A program made the position numbers and the translations under genes. The notes under the pieces were generated by a model. That model made no database searches. It was not told the origin of the DNA and saw only the letters and a program-made list of their open reading frames with translations. A stretch of DNA of 64,000 nucleotides from Methylotenera sp. (GTDB lineage Bacteria > Pseudomonadota > Gammaproteobacteria > Burkholderiales > Methylophilaceae), in the NCBI RefSeq assembly GCF_030653755.1, contig NZ_JAURYU010000015.1:1-64000 (forward strand), given 5' to 3'. Shown here one piece after another: positions 54,601 to 63,586 of this stretch (positions within the stretch are counted from its first letter, which is position 1; each line of letters starts with the position of its first letter).

Positions 54601-55667
54601 CCTATATCCAACGCAAAACAACGCTAAAAGTTGGCAAAGAGGATTGGACGCTTAGTGACATACCGCCGCACCATTTAATGAATTTTAGCGTGTTAGATGA
54701 TGATGGAAGGGAGCTTGCAATGGGGCGCGATTGGAATGCGCTTAAAAAGCAGCTAGGGTCTGCGGCACAACTTACCTTTAGAAATACGTCACCAGACATT
54801 GAAAAAACAGGGCTAAAACAATGGGATTTTGGCGACCTACCACAGACGCTTAGTTTTGAGCGAGACGGCTTAAAAGTCACTGGATATCCAGCGCTTGAAG
54901 ATGCTAATTACAGTATTGCCGTTAAGCTATTTGATACTGAACGTGAGGCTGAGTTGAGCCATCGTAAGGGCGTATGCCGCTTGATGCGTTTTGAGCTAAA
55001 AGAGCAAATGAAGCAGTTGGAGAAAAGCCTACCAAACTTTAATCAATATGCGCTCACCCTACGTAATGTAATGTCAGCTGATGACCTGCGAGAAGATATG
55101 ATTTTGGCAATTGCAGACCGTGCATTTATTGGTGAAGATGATTTGCCACGCACTAATGCCGATTTTATGGTGTTGAAACAACGTGCCAGAACACGCTTGC
55201 CAGCAGTGACACAGGCCGTCGCACGACAAGCGCAGGCCATTGCTACAGAGTATCAGTTGCTTGTACAAAAGCAGGGTCAAATGGCTGCAACCGTTAATCG
55301 CCTAAAGCGAGATTTAGAACAGCAAATTGGATTGTTAGTCTACAAAGGATGTTTTAGCCAAACGCCTTGGGAGCAGTTGCAGCATGTCCCACGTTATTTA
55401 AAAGCGCTAAGACTTCGGATAGAGAAGCATCCAGCAAACCCTGACCGTGATGGTAAAAACGCGGCTAGTGTTGGCTTGTTCTGGCAAAAGTGGCAAGACA
55501 AAGTCAATGCGCTGAACGCGGCCCATTTGGATATTCCACAAAGCTTACAGGATTTTAGATGGCTGATTGAAGAATTGCGCGTATCCTTATTTGCGCAGGA
55601 ACTTAAAACACCGTTTCCTGTGTCCTTAAAGCGCCTTGAGAAAACATGGGCAGACCTTCGCCTGTAA
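51609..55667 (+). CDS. hrpA: ATP-dependent RNA helicase HrpA
   Basis: A 1352-residue DEAH-box helicase. Walker A GETGSGKTTQLP, TQPRRIAARSVA, DEAH in IIIDEAHERS, SAT in VTSATIDA, ATNVAETSLTVPG and QRAGRCGR are present, followed by the HA2, OB-fold and long C-terminal DUF3418 regions. HrpA helps rescue stalled, collided ribosomes. An internal acidic insertion (EEDDEEEAIEEAI, near 320) is notable but known in the family. ATG 51627 is another possible start. Confidence 0.96.
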   Translation: MIKFATMNVSKPDNLIPANFDQALQSCMLVDRHALRRKVQEIKVLQKAADEKSLARAQRMVNEVVQKMHASQQKYQQRLTHLPKPEYPPELPVSGKRDEISQAISKHQVVIVCGETGSGKTTQLPKICLALGRGVSGLIGHTQPRRIAARSVASRIAQELKTPLGEAVGYKVRFNDKLSESSYVKLMTDGILLAETQGDKFLNAYDTIIIDEAHERSLNIDFLLGYLKQLLPKRPDLKIIVTSATIDADRFSQHFNGAPVIEVSGRTFPVEIRYRPLGAAGFRAKEIAEAENAQFDLDDDTIFGIARKAKTEARWLEEDDEEEAIEEAILDAADDLLRQGDGDILVFLPGEREIRDVADHLRKYQGRSAKLKHIEVLPLFARLSIEDQQKIFKSHSSRRIVLATNVAETSLTVPGIKYVIDAGLARVNRYSTRAKVEQLQIEKISQAAAKQRAGRCGRVSNGICVRLYSEQDFNGRPAFTEPEILRSSLAAVILRMAALRLGDVTEFPFIEAPSSRLIADGYLLLQELGAVDARRQITETGLQLAKLPLDPRVGRMILAAKREHCLKEILIIASVLSIQDPRERPMDKREAADNAHAKFAGEGSDFMSYLKLWDFFDSALKTKKSNKDLLNQCHTNFLSFLRLKEWRELHGQLLDIVLEMEFKLNEKEANFEQIHKALLAGLLGNIGFKDGDSDSYAGARGIRFHVAPGSTLKKTRPKWVMAAELVDTTKLYARCVAKLEPDWIEPLARGLTESHYSDPRWDRKMGMVNAWERVSLYGLTIIPKRRVHYGPINPAESREIFIREALANGEFDTKAAFFTANERLIAEVEELEHKARRQDVLVDEHKLFAFYDAKVPADIFNAASFEKWRADAEKISPRLLYLTRDDLMRHGADAITAVQFPEKIMLDGVETTLKYRFEPGHVLDGVTATVPLALLNQLNPIQTEWLVPGMLREKITYLIKALPKTFRRVCVPVPEFVTGFLDDVNDQFSQPILETLAAYIQRKTTLKVGKEDWTLSDIPPHHLMNFSVLDDDGRELAMGRDWNALKKQLGSAAQLTFRNTSPDIEKTGLKQWDFGDLPQTLSFERDGLKVTGYPALEDANYSIAVKLFDTEREAELSHRKGVCRLMRFELKEQMKQLEKSLPNFNQYALTLRNVMSADDLREDMILAIADRAFIGEDDLPRTNADFMVLKQRARTRLPAVTQAVARQAQAIATEYQLLVQKQGQMAATVNRLKRDLEQQIGLLVYKGCFSQTPWEQLQHVPRYLKALRLRIEKHPANPDRDGKNAASVGLFWQKWQDKVNALNAAHLDIPQSLQDFRWLIEELRVSLFAQELKTPFPVSLKRLEKTWADLRL

Positions 55668-56593
55668 ACGTTATGCAGTCTAATCAAGTGAATATTAACC
55701 AGAGTAATGAGCAAAACTTTGATGAGTTTTTAGCGCAGGCATATCGTCTGCGTAGCGTTAATGATAAATCTATCAGCGTTAATATTAGCCGCAACACCAT
55801 CATTGCGATTGTCCTTTCGCTATTGATTCATGCGATTTTTTTCTTTTTTGCACCAAATGTTAAATTTGATGAGCCGCCAGCAAGCCCACCGACCACCATT
55901 GAAGTGAGCTTGGCGCAACCAAAAGCTAAGCCAATGGTTGAACCATTGCCACAGCCGATGCCTGAACTGGAGAAAGAAAAGCCCATTGTGAAACCGATTA
56001 AGCAGCCTAAGGTGATAGCAAAGGTAGCAAAACCACTCAGTAAGCCAGAGTTCATGGTGCCAGAACCTACCCCTGTGCCTAAGCCGCCAACTCAAGAGCC
56101 CGTATTAGACCCAGCAAAATTTCCTGATATGGCGTCCTACATGAAAGCAGTGCAAGCTAGTAGAAAAGGTGCAGAATATGACGCGGCGAGACAAAATGCT
56201 GAGGCTATCGCCAGTCAACGTGGGCCAAGTGAAGAGCAACTCAGAGATGAGCGCATTAAAAATAACTTTAAAAGCGGGACTAATGGTATTTTTGAGATTA
56301 CGAGCAAAAGTTCTCGCCACGCCACTTTTGTATTTAAGGGGTGGACGAATGACTACAGTAACGCTAGGCTTCAATACTTTGAAGTTGAAGCTAGCACTGG
56401 TCAAGATATTCGGTTGTCAATAATAAAACGCATGATTGCACTTATCCGTGAACATTATCAGGGCGATTTTACTTGGGAATCACATCGTCTTGGTCGCTCA
56501 GTAACGCAATCTGCAAGACTAGAAGATAACGCTGGCCTTGAAGACTTCTTAATGATGGAATTTTTTGGTAGTAATTACCGAAATACCCAGTAA
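55646..56593 (+). CDS. TonB-like proline-rich membrane protein
   Basis: A 315-residue protein overlapping the hrpA end by 22 bases (ATG 55673 is the other candidate start). A cytoplasmic N-terminus of about 50 residues precedes one helix (about 51-68, IAIVLSLLIHAIFFFFAP). A long periplasmic Pro/Lys/Glu-rich stretch follows (about 75-150) and a C-terminal globular domain. The SLLIHA helix and P/K region resemble TonB/TolA, but the C-terminal domain is not clearly TonB and no exbBD lies nearby. Function unproven. Confidence 0.75.
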   Translation: MGRPSPVNVMQSNQVNINQSNEQNFDEFLAQAYRLRSVNDKSISVNISRNTIIAIVLSLLIHAIFFFFAPNVKFDEPPASPPTTIEVSLAQPKAKPMVEPLPQPMPELEKEKPIVKPIKQPKVIAKVAKPLSKPEFMVPEPTPVPKPPTQEPVLDPAKFPDMASYMKAVQASRKGAEYDAARQNAEAIASQRGPSEEQLRDERIKNNFKSGTNGIFEITSKSSRHATFVFKGWTNDYSNARLQYFEVEASTGQDIRLSIIKRMIALIREHYQGDFTWESHRLGRSVTQSARLEDNAGLEDFLMMEFFGSNYRNTQ

Positions 56594-56605
56594 TTCTTAG
56601 CCTAT

Positions 56606-57244
56606 TTATTGATCGTTTCTTGCCTGATTAGCGTTGCTTATTTCACAACTACTATTTTGCTTTTCTTCGTTAAGTGCACGACGGTATTGTTCTAATCTTT
56701 CCTGATAATTCTCGGCATCACCATATTCTATAAAACGCGAATAGCGTGAGTGGGAACCTAATACTTTTCTTGCGTGTTTGATCGGACAGAAATATTGTTC
56801 TGTACGCGCTACAATCTCGCTGATGTAAGCAATCATACCAGTGCCGTATGCGCAGTAGGTGCAGTGAAATTTTTCTATAAAATTGAGGTATTGCAGTTGT
56901 TGACGGTCATAGATGATGTAATCTGCTCTGCGCACTTTTTTAATACCGTATATAGGAAAGCAGGTCAGTTGGTAAAACGTGATGAAAATATCAGTAATCA
57001 CCAGCGGGATAATCATCGCGTATATGATAGGTCCCGTAATCAGATTTTGTGGTCGATTAGTGACCAGCCATGTAAAGAAGTTTCTTTTAAGTCGCTTGTG
57101 TGTCTCTTTCATGGACTTTTCAAACTCAACACGCTTGCCTTTAATCTGAAAAAATATCGTGGACTGTTGCTCATTCAGGGCAGTGCGTAAATCATCTTCT
57201 AGTTCGGTAATTTGGTTCAGCAGCTCTTGAATACGATCATTCAT
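56606..57244 (-). CDS. Conserved membrane protein with Cys/His cluster
   Basis: A 212-residue protein. AAGGAG is placed well before the ATG. An N-terminal coiled coil (about 1-50), two membrane helices (about 62-110), then FHCTYCAYGTGMIAY and YFCPIKHARK, a CxxC plus later C and H that could bind metal. I have seen similar proteins as conserved hypotheticals in Proteobacteria, but know no function. Confidence 0.78.
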   Translation of the reverse strand: MNDRIQELLNQITELEDDLRTALNEQQSTIFFQIKGKRVEFEKSMKETHKRLKRNFFTWLVTNRPQNLITGPIIYAMIIPLVITDIFITFYQLTCFPIYGIKKVRRADYIIYDRQQLQYLNFIEKFHCTYCAYGTGMIAYISEIVARTEQYFCPIKHARKVLGSHSRYSRFIEYGDAENYQERLEQYRRALNEEKQNSSCEISNANQARNDQ

Positions 57245-57452
57245 GCAAACTCCTTGATTAATGTGTTAATTGCATGGTCTAAGTCAATGAGATGTACTGT
57301 AAGCCTAAGCTATACGCCATTAGTATAGCGTTATATTAACTAATTGTTTTGTGGCTTAGATTAATTTTAGTCGTTAATTGGCAAAAGGTATACACATCTG
57401 TATACTTTTAAATAAATGTTATGCAGTGATGACAAATATAAGGATGCTAGTG

Positions 57453-59264
57453 ATGTATAAGTACTTGAACTTTCAGCAGTTAAAATCTATTAGCGGGTAT
57501 GTGATGCTGGTTGGCGCTATCGCTACAACCGCTGCCTGTTCAGGGTTAAGCAAACACTCAACTTCTACTGGTCATCACGATTGGCCTGTTTATGGTGGAG
57601 ATTATACAAATCAGCGTTTATCGCCACTCACACAAATCAATACGAGTAATGTTAAGAATTTATCACTAGCATGGGAATTTAAAACAGGTGTTTCTGCCAG
57701 CTTTCAGGCCACGCCAATTGTCAAAAGTGGTGTGATGTATGTCTCCTTGCCTTTTAACCATGTCGCAGCGCTTGATGCAAAAACAGGCAAAGAGATTTGG
57801 CGTTATCAACATGCACGTAAAGCTGATTGGAAAATGTGTTGCGGTCCAGCTAATCGTGGTGTGGCAGTCAGTGACGGTATAGTGTTTATTGGTACTGTAG
57901 ATGCTAGGTTAATTGCTTTAGATGCTAAATCTGGCGCAAAACTATGGGATATTAATGTCGCTGAAGATACCGCTTTAACTGAAAGTACAGGTTTGTTAAG
58001 TAAGGCGGATGCTAAAAGTAAAAAAGAAATTTATGGTGGTACAGGCATTGGCATAGCGATGGCTCCAGTTGTTTATCGGGGTAAAGTGATTGTTGGTGTG
58101 ACTGGGGTTGGTTATGGCTTGCATATTGATCAACCAAGGATAGATGCACCCCTTGGAGCAGTGGTCGGTGTAAGTGGTCAATATGGCCGCCCAGGTTTTT
58201 TAGCTGCATATGATGTTAAAAATGGTGCAAAAGTATGGCAGTTTGACACGATACCATCGCAAGGGTGGGAGGGCATGTTTACTGAAACAACCTCAGACGG
58301 TTTGGTACTAAATCGTGATATTGCGGCAGAAAAAGAGAGTTTAAAAACACGTCAGGATGCTTGGAAGTATGGCGGTGGTTCTGCTTGGACTACCCCAGCC
58401 ATTGATACCAAAACCAATACTTTATTTTTTGGCACGGGCAACCCCTCACCACAAATGAACGACGTTTCACGTCCAGGTGATAATTTATACACAGTGTCTT
58501 TGGTTGCTTTAAATACTGAAACTGGCAAAATTAAATGGCATTACCAACAAGTGCCCCATGATGTTTGGGGCTACGATGTGGCAAGTCCGCCAGTATTATT
58601 TGATTATGTGAAAGACGGTAAAACAATACCCGCAGTAGGACAAGCTGGTAAAACAGGCTGGTACTATATCAATGATCGAGAAACAGGTGCGCTTCTAAAA
58701 AAATCAGAAGCTTTTGTACCGCAGCATAATTTATTTGCTAAAGCCACAAAAGAAGGCACCGTATTGTACCCAGGTATTTTAGGCGGTTCTAATTGGAGCC
58801 CAAGTGCATTAGATGAGATCAGCCAAACAAGTTTTGTTGCAGGGATTCATGCGCCGATTAAATATACATTGGTGGATGAGCCAGCAAAAGGTAATTTACC
58901 TGCTGTTCAGTATGTGTCATCAGAGCCAACTAAAGATGCGCGTTGGGGAGTGTTGTCTGCCATTAACTTAACGACTGGTAAAATGCGTTGGCAGGTAAAA
59001 ACAGAACAGCCGCTGATGGGCGGGGTTTTAGCTACCCGCGGCGAATTGGTGTTTATGGGTGAGGGTAGTGGTCATTTCAATGCCTACAACAGCAAAACTG
59101 GTCAATTAATCTGGCAGACAAAGGTGACGGCTGGTGTTAATGCACCGCCTATTAGTTATGAAATTGATGGCGTACAATATGTGGCAGTGGCTGCTGGCGG
59201 CAATGCTATTTTTGGCTTTCCATCTGGCGATCAAATTCTTGTTTACACGCTCCCAATCAAATAG
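57453..59264 (+). CDS. PQQ-dependent (quinoprotein) alcohol-type dehydrogenase, lipoprotein
   Basis: Start at ATG 57453, with AAGGA about 9 bases before it; the longer frame from 57378 adds an unlikely leader. The 603-residue protein has a lipobox (TTAACSG), then a beta-propeller with W-motif repeats (GTGNPSPQ, AAGGNAIFGFP). The vicinal disulfide pair C129-C130 (KMCCGPANRG) seen in PQQ dehydrogenases is present. At the usual catalytic W-D-x-D site it has W372-G-Y-D375. It oxidises an alcohol or similar in the periplasm and passes electrons to a cytochrome. Substrate unknown; it is not MxaF or XoxF by overall features. Confidence 0.9.
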   Translation: MYKYLNFQQLKSISGYVMLVGAIATTAACSGLSKHSTSTGHHDWPVYGGDYTNQRLSPLTQINTSNVKNLSLAWEFKTGVSASFQATPIVKSGVMYVSLPFNHVAALDAKTGKEIWRYQHARKADWKMCCGPANRGVAVSDGIVFIGTVDARLIALDAKSGAKLWDINVAEDTALTESTGLLSKADAKSKKEIYGGTGIGIAMAPVVYRGKVIVGVTGVGYGLHIDQPRIDAPLGAVVGVSGQYGRPGFLAAYDVKNGAKVWQFDTIPSQGWEGMFTETTSDGLVLNRDIAAEKESLKTRQDAWKYGGGSAWTTPAIDTKTNTLFFGTGNPSPQMNDVSRPGDNLYTVSLVALNTETGKIKWHYQQVPHDVWGYDVASPPVLFDYVKDGKTIPAVGQAGKTGWYYINDRETGALLKKSEAFVPQHNLFAKATKEGTVLYPGILGGSNWSPSALDEISQTSFVAGIHAPIKYTLVDEPAKGNLPAVQYVSSEPTKDARWGVLSAINLTTGKMRWQVKTEQPLMGGVLATRGELVFMGEGSGHFNAYNSKTGQLIWQTKVTAGVNAPPISYEIDGVQYVAVAAGGNAIFGFPSGDQILVYTLPIK

Positions 59265-59272
59265 GATATTGA

Positions 59273-59914
59273 ATGGTCAGAGGATTTTTGCTTAGTATCA
59301 TCGTAGTATTATTTTCCGCATGTGATTCAGGGCATCAATTTACTACACTCCCTGCTAATGCAAGCGTTGTAGTGTTAGGGGATAGTCTGACCTACGGTAC
59401 AGGTGCTGGGGATGGCGAAGATTACGTGAGTCTTTTGACTGCAGATACTGGCTGGAATATTATAAATGCTGGTGTTCCTGGCAATACATCAGCTGATGGC
59501 TTAAGTCGGCTAGATGCCTTGTTAGCATCGCATGACGACGGTATTCAGAAAATTGATTTATTGATTGTAGAGTTAGGCGGTAATGACTTTCTGAAACATG
59601 TACCTGAAACAGAGACCGTGCGAAATTTGAATGCGATATTAGCGCAAAGTAAGGTACGTAATATTCAGACTGTATTAATCGCAATTCCAAAGTTTAGCCC
59701 GATTGGTGCCGCGTTTGGTAATTTGCAGGATCATCCCTTGTATGAAAAGCTAGCGGATGAAACAGAAACTCCCCTGATTGAAGGTGTGTTTTCTGCTGTA
59801 TTAGCAAAAAATAGCTTAAAGGCAGACCCAATACATCCGAACGCAAATGGTTACCGTATTGTTGCAGCTGACCTAAAAAGTGCCTTATCTGACTTTGGCT
59901 TTCTGAAAAATTAG
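59273..59914 (+). CDS. GDSL-family esterase, lipoprotein
   Basis: A 213-residue SGNH hydrolase of TesA/arylesterase type: VVLGDSLTYGTGA with the catalytic serine, the GVPGNTS glycine, GGND, and DPIHPNANGY with Asp and His. A lipobox (LFSACDS) replaces the usual cleaved signal. It lies 8 bases after the dehydrogenase gene, so the two are probably co-transcribed; it could release the alcohol that the dehydrogenase oxidises. Confidence 0.92.
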   Translation: MVRGFLLSIIVVLFSACDSGHQFTTLPANASVVVLGDSLTYGTGAGDGEDYVSLLTADTGWNIINAGVPGNTSADGLSRLDALLASHDDGIQKIDLLIVELGGNDFLKHVPETETVRNLNAILAQSKVRNIQTVLIAIPKFSPIGAAFGNLQDHPLYEKLADETETPLIEGVFSAVLAKNSLKADPIHPNANGYRIVAADLKSALSDFGFLKN

Positions 59915-59927
59915 TGGTTCAAATACA

Positions 59928-60191
59928 CTATTTTTTATGCGTAATTTTTAGATAAAGCACTACGCATGCGAGCATGAAAGTGATGCTGTTGGCTACAATA
60001 ATAGGCCAGCTCACTATCATGATGCCATAGATTAACCAACCAAACACACCTAAACTAAACAGGCTGTACATGGGCAAAGAAACGCCTGATAAATCTCTCG
60101 TTTTCCAAGAGTGAAGCGCTTGTGGCACAAATGCAAATGTTGTTAAAAATGCTGAAAAATAACCAACTAAATCTGTCATATCTAACTTCAC
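59928..60191 (-). CDS. SemiSWEET (PQ-loop) transporter
   Basis: An 87-residue protein with three membrane helices and the PQ motif in [13 protein letters not shown] followed by [19 protein letters not shown]. SemiSWEETs dimerise and let sugars cross the membrane. It overlaps the DUF808 gene by 4 bases. Confidence 0.92.
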   Translation of the reverse strand: MKLDMTDLVGYFSAFLTTFAFVPQALHSWKTRDLSGVSLPMYSLFSLGVFGWLIYGIMIVSWPIIVANSITFMLACVVLYLKITHKK

Positions 60192-61120
60192 TTCGCTTTA
60201 ATGATCTTGAATAGTTTTTTAATGCCAAGCATCACCATCAGGGTAGCAATCCCAGCAACAACGCCAAATAGGCCATCTAATAGCGTTGGCATAATAGCTT
60301 GCAAAAATCCGTTACTTATTCCATTGCTTATGTGTTGAATTGCATGTTGCACCATCGCAATACCATGTACCAAAATTGCACCGCCTACTAAGAACATCGC
60401 AGCGGTACCGACTACTGATAAAGTTTTCATCATATGCGGCGCAAACCATAGAATACCAAAACCAAGCTTACGTTTTAAGGTGGCTAGTAAGCTTTTGCCT
60501 TTGCAACTGACCAAATATAAGCCGCCATCGTCAAGTTTCACAATCCCTGCAACAAGGCCATAAACGCCCACCGTCATCACTGCGGCAATGCCTGTCAGCA
60601 CTAAAATTTGTTGTATGAATGCTGCCGTGGCGACTGTGCCTAATGTGATGACGATAATTTCGGCAGAGAGCACAAAGTCTGTGCGAATAGCCCCTTTGAT
60701 TTTTTCTTTTTCTAAAACTTCTAACGTTTTGCTTTCATCCTGACCAATCAAATTTTTAGGGTCGTGATGTACTAGCTCATCAGCATGCACGAACTTATGA
60801 AACAGTTTTTCAACGCCCTCAAAACATAAAAACAGCCCACCTAACATAAGCAGTGGCGTGACTAACCAGCTAGCTAAGCCACTAATCACTAATGCCAATG
60901 GCACTAGAATAATTTTGTTAATTGCAGAACCTTTTGCGACTGCCCAAACAACAGGTAGCTCTCTATCTGCATTTACACCAGATACTTGCTGAGCATTGAG
61001 CGCAAGATCATCCCCCAATACGCCTGCTGTTTTTTTAGCCGCGACTTTAGTCATGACAGATACATCATCTAAAATAGTTGCTATATCATCAATAAGCGTT
61101 AAAAGACTTGCACCAGCCAT
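60188..61120 (-). CDS. DUF808 family membrane protein (YedI-like)
   Basis: A 310-residue protein with about six to eight membrane helices and the family start [20 protein letters not shown]. Function unknown. It is upstream of, and overlaps, the SemiSWEET gene, and is divergent from copA. Confidence 0.93.
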   Translation of the reverse strand: MAGASLLTLIDDIATILDDVSVMTKVAAKKTAGVLGDDLALNAQQVSGVNADRELPVVWAVAKGSAINKIILVPLALVISGLASWLVTPLLMLGGLFLCFEGVEKLFHKFVHADELVHHDPKNLIGQDESKTLEVLEKEKIKGAIRTDFVLSAEIIVITLGTVATAAFIQQILVLTGIAAVMTVGVYGLVAGIVKLDDGGLYLVSCKGKSLLATLKRKLGFGILWFAPHMMKTLSVVGTAAMFLVGGAILVHGIAMVQHAIQHISNGISNGFLQAIMPTLLDGLFGVVAGIATLMVMLGIKKLFKIIKAK

Positions 61121-61233
61121 GATTGCTCGTTTCTAAACAAAAGTTATCTAAATAAAACTAGATAGGTTTAATTACAATGACGAGGATTATAATGGATTAC
61201 CATCACAATCATCTTTATCGATATTAAAAAATC

Positions 61234-63456
61234 ATGACTAATCAAGTAAGTAATGAATGGACTTTAGCGATTAAGGGCATGACCTGCGCATCTTGTGCTG
61301 GTCGCGTTGAAAAGGCGCTACTGAATGTGTCTGGTGTAGTGACTGCTGAGATTAATCTTGCTTTAGAAACCGCACAGGTTTCTGGTATAGGTAAGGTGAC
61401 GACACAGCAGCTCGTTGATGCGGTAGTTGCTGCTGGCTATCAAGCTCAGTCGTTAAGTGCAGAACATGATAGCACTGAACACCTTACTGAGTCTTACAGG
61501 CAGAATCAATGGTGGCCAAGTGCGCTTGCTGCAATATTGTCCTTGCCACTAGTAATTGCAATGATTGTACAGTGGTTGGGTTGGCAGGGTCAGCTTTCTG
61601 GGTGGTTGCAATGGGCCTTAGCGACACCTGTGCAGTTTTGGTTAGGCTGGCGTTTTTATAAAGCAGGCTGGCATGCGCTTAAAGCTGGTGCTGGCAATAT
61701 GGATTTGCTGGTTGCGATTGGCACCTCTGCGGCTTACGGCTTGAGCGTGTATTTATTGTTTAGCCCATCTCATGGTGCAGGTGCGCATCATTTGTATTTT
61801 GAATCCTCCACGATAGTGATTACCTTAGTGTTGTTTGGAAAGTGGTTAGAAGGACGTGCAAAGTCACAAACGACAGAAGCAATACGCGCACTCAATACAT
61901 TAAGGTCTGAGTTTGCTACTGTTGTAAAAAATGGACAGCCTGAACAAGTCTCTATTGCGTTGGTAAAAGTGGGTGATTTAGTTTTAGTGAAGCCTGGTGA
62001 GCGTATTGCAGTTGATGGAACAGTGCAGAGTGGAGATAGCCAAGTGGATGAGTCCTTAATTACTGGTGAGAGCCTACCAGTGTCAAAAAAAGTAGGGGAT
62101 AAAGTGACTGGTGGCGCCATGAATGGCGAGGGTCTTTTAACTATTACTACCAATGCCGTAGGTGCTGAAACTGTACTGGCGCGTATTGTGCGCTTGGTCG
62201 AGTCCGCACAAGCGAAAAAAGCGCCAATTCAACGATTGGTGGATAAAGTCAGCACAGTTTTTGTGCCAGTGGTGCTTGTGATTGCAGCACTTACTTTGAT
62301 TGTTTGGGGTTTATTCAACGGAAACTGGGAGGCTGCTATTATTAATGCGGTCACGGTTTTAGTAATTGCTTGCCCATGTGCGCTGGGTTTAGCAACGCCA
62401 ACTGCCATTATGGTTGGCACAGGCGTTGCTGCCCAACATGGCATTTTAATTAAAGATGCCGAGGCACTAGAACTTGCGCATGCCATTAAGACCGTTGCGT
62501 TTGATAAAACAGGAACTTTAACTGAAGGGCATCCTAAGTTAATTAACATGCAGTCAACTACCAAAGAAGTCAGTGCTCAGGACACAGAGCAACTACTCAT
62601 GTTAGCCGCAACTTTACAGGCAGGGAGCGAACATCCATTGGCAAAAGCCGTGACTAATGCTGCTAACGCTAAAGGTTTGCAATTACAAATAGTGCAAGAT
62701 TTACAGGCACTGGCTGGTCGAGGTGTGGTGGGCGAAGTAGGGGGGCAGAAGTTTTATTTTGGAAGCACGCGCCTGATGAATGATTTAAAGGTGAATCTTT
62801 CATCTTTCAAAGAAGATGCGTTAGCGCTAGAGCAAAAAGGGTACAGTATTTCATGGTTAGCACAAACTAGAGCGCTTGAAAACTTTGCACCCAAGCTATT
62901 AGGCTTATTTGCATTTGGTGATGCAATTAAGGCCACTGCTAATAAAGCGATTGCGGATTTAGAACAGTTAGGCATAATAACTGTATTGATATCAGGTGAT
63001 AATCAAGGTAGCGCCTCCCGCGTTGCTAGCCAATTAGGGATTTCACAGTTTTATGCGCAAGTATTACCAGATGAAAAAGCATCTATCGTGACACAGTTAA
63101 AACAAGATGGGCTGGTTGCTATGGTGGGTGATGGCTTGAATGATGCTCCAGCGCTGGCTGTTGCTGATGTGGGGATTGCAATGTCTAGCGGTACCGATGT
63201 TGCCATGTATACATCGGGCATTACATTAATGCGAGGCGACCCTGCTTTAGTTGCTCATGCAATCGATATATCTAAACGTACTTACCAAAAAATTAGACAA
63301 AATTTATTTTGGGCATTTATTTATAACGTCGTGGGTATTCCGCTGGCGGCTATGGGGATGTTAAGCCCTGTGTTGGCGGGAGCTGCAATGGCATTAAGTA
63401 GCGTCAGTGTGATTTCTAATGCGTTATTACTTAAGTTATGGCGCCCTATAAAATAG
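61234..63456 (+). CDS. copA: Copper-exporting P-type ATPase CopA
   Basis: A 740-residue P1B ATPase. One N-terminal metal-binding domain ([15 protein letters not shown]), eight membrane helices with the [12 protein letters not shown] ion site (near 380), TGES actuator motif, phosphorylation site DKTGTLTEG (near 425), SEHPLAKAV and [10 protein letters not shown]. It exports Cu(I) from the cytoplasm. A CueR-type regulator or operator is not obvious in the 113 bases upstream. Confidence 0.95.
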   Translation: MTNQVSNEWTLAIKGMTCASCAGRVEKALLNVSGVVTAEINLALETAQVSGIGKVTTQQLVDAVVAAGYQAQSLSAEHDSTEHLTESYRQNQWWPSALAAILSLPLVIAMIVQWLGWQGQLSGWLQWALATPVQFWLGWRFYKAGWHALKAGAGNMDLLVAIGTSAAYGLSVYLLFSPSHGAGAHHLYFESSTIVITLVLFGKWLEGRAKSQTTEAIRALNTLRSEFATVVKNGQPEQVSIALVKVGDLVLVKPGERIAVDGTVQSGDSQVDESLITGESLPVSKKVGDKVTGGAMNGEGLLTITTNAVGAETVLARIVRLVESAQAKKAPIQRLVDKVSTVFVPVVLVIAALTLIVWGLFNGNWEAAIINAVTVLVIACPCALGLATPTAIMVGTGVAAQHGILIKDAEALELAHAIKTVAFDKTGTLTEGHPKLINMQSTTKEVSAQDTEQLLMLAATLQAGSEHPLAKAVTNAANAKGLQLQIVQDLQALAGRGVVGEVGGQKFYFGSTRLMNDLKVNLSSFKEDALALEQKGYSISWLAQTRALENFAPKLLGLFAFGDAIKATANKAIADLEQLGIITVLISGDNQGSASRVASQLGISQFYAQVLPDEKASIVTQLKQDGLVAMVGDGLNDAPALAVADVGIAMSSGTDVAMYTSGITLMRGDPALVAHAIDISKRTYQKIRQNLFWAFIYNVVGIPLAAMGMLSPVLAGAAMALSSVSVISNALLLKLWRPIK

Positions 63457-63586
63457 TAGCGCAGTTATCGGGGTATTTATTATGTTGAATAGGATTTATT
63501 GGCCAGACTGCATTTTTCCAGATTTTTCTAGATGCTAATGAACACATCACTTTAGCTAACATACTACTTAAGTTAAGTTGGAATTT

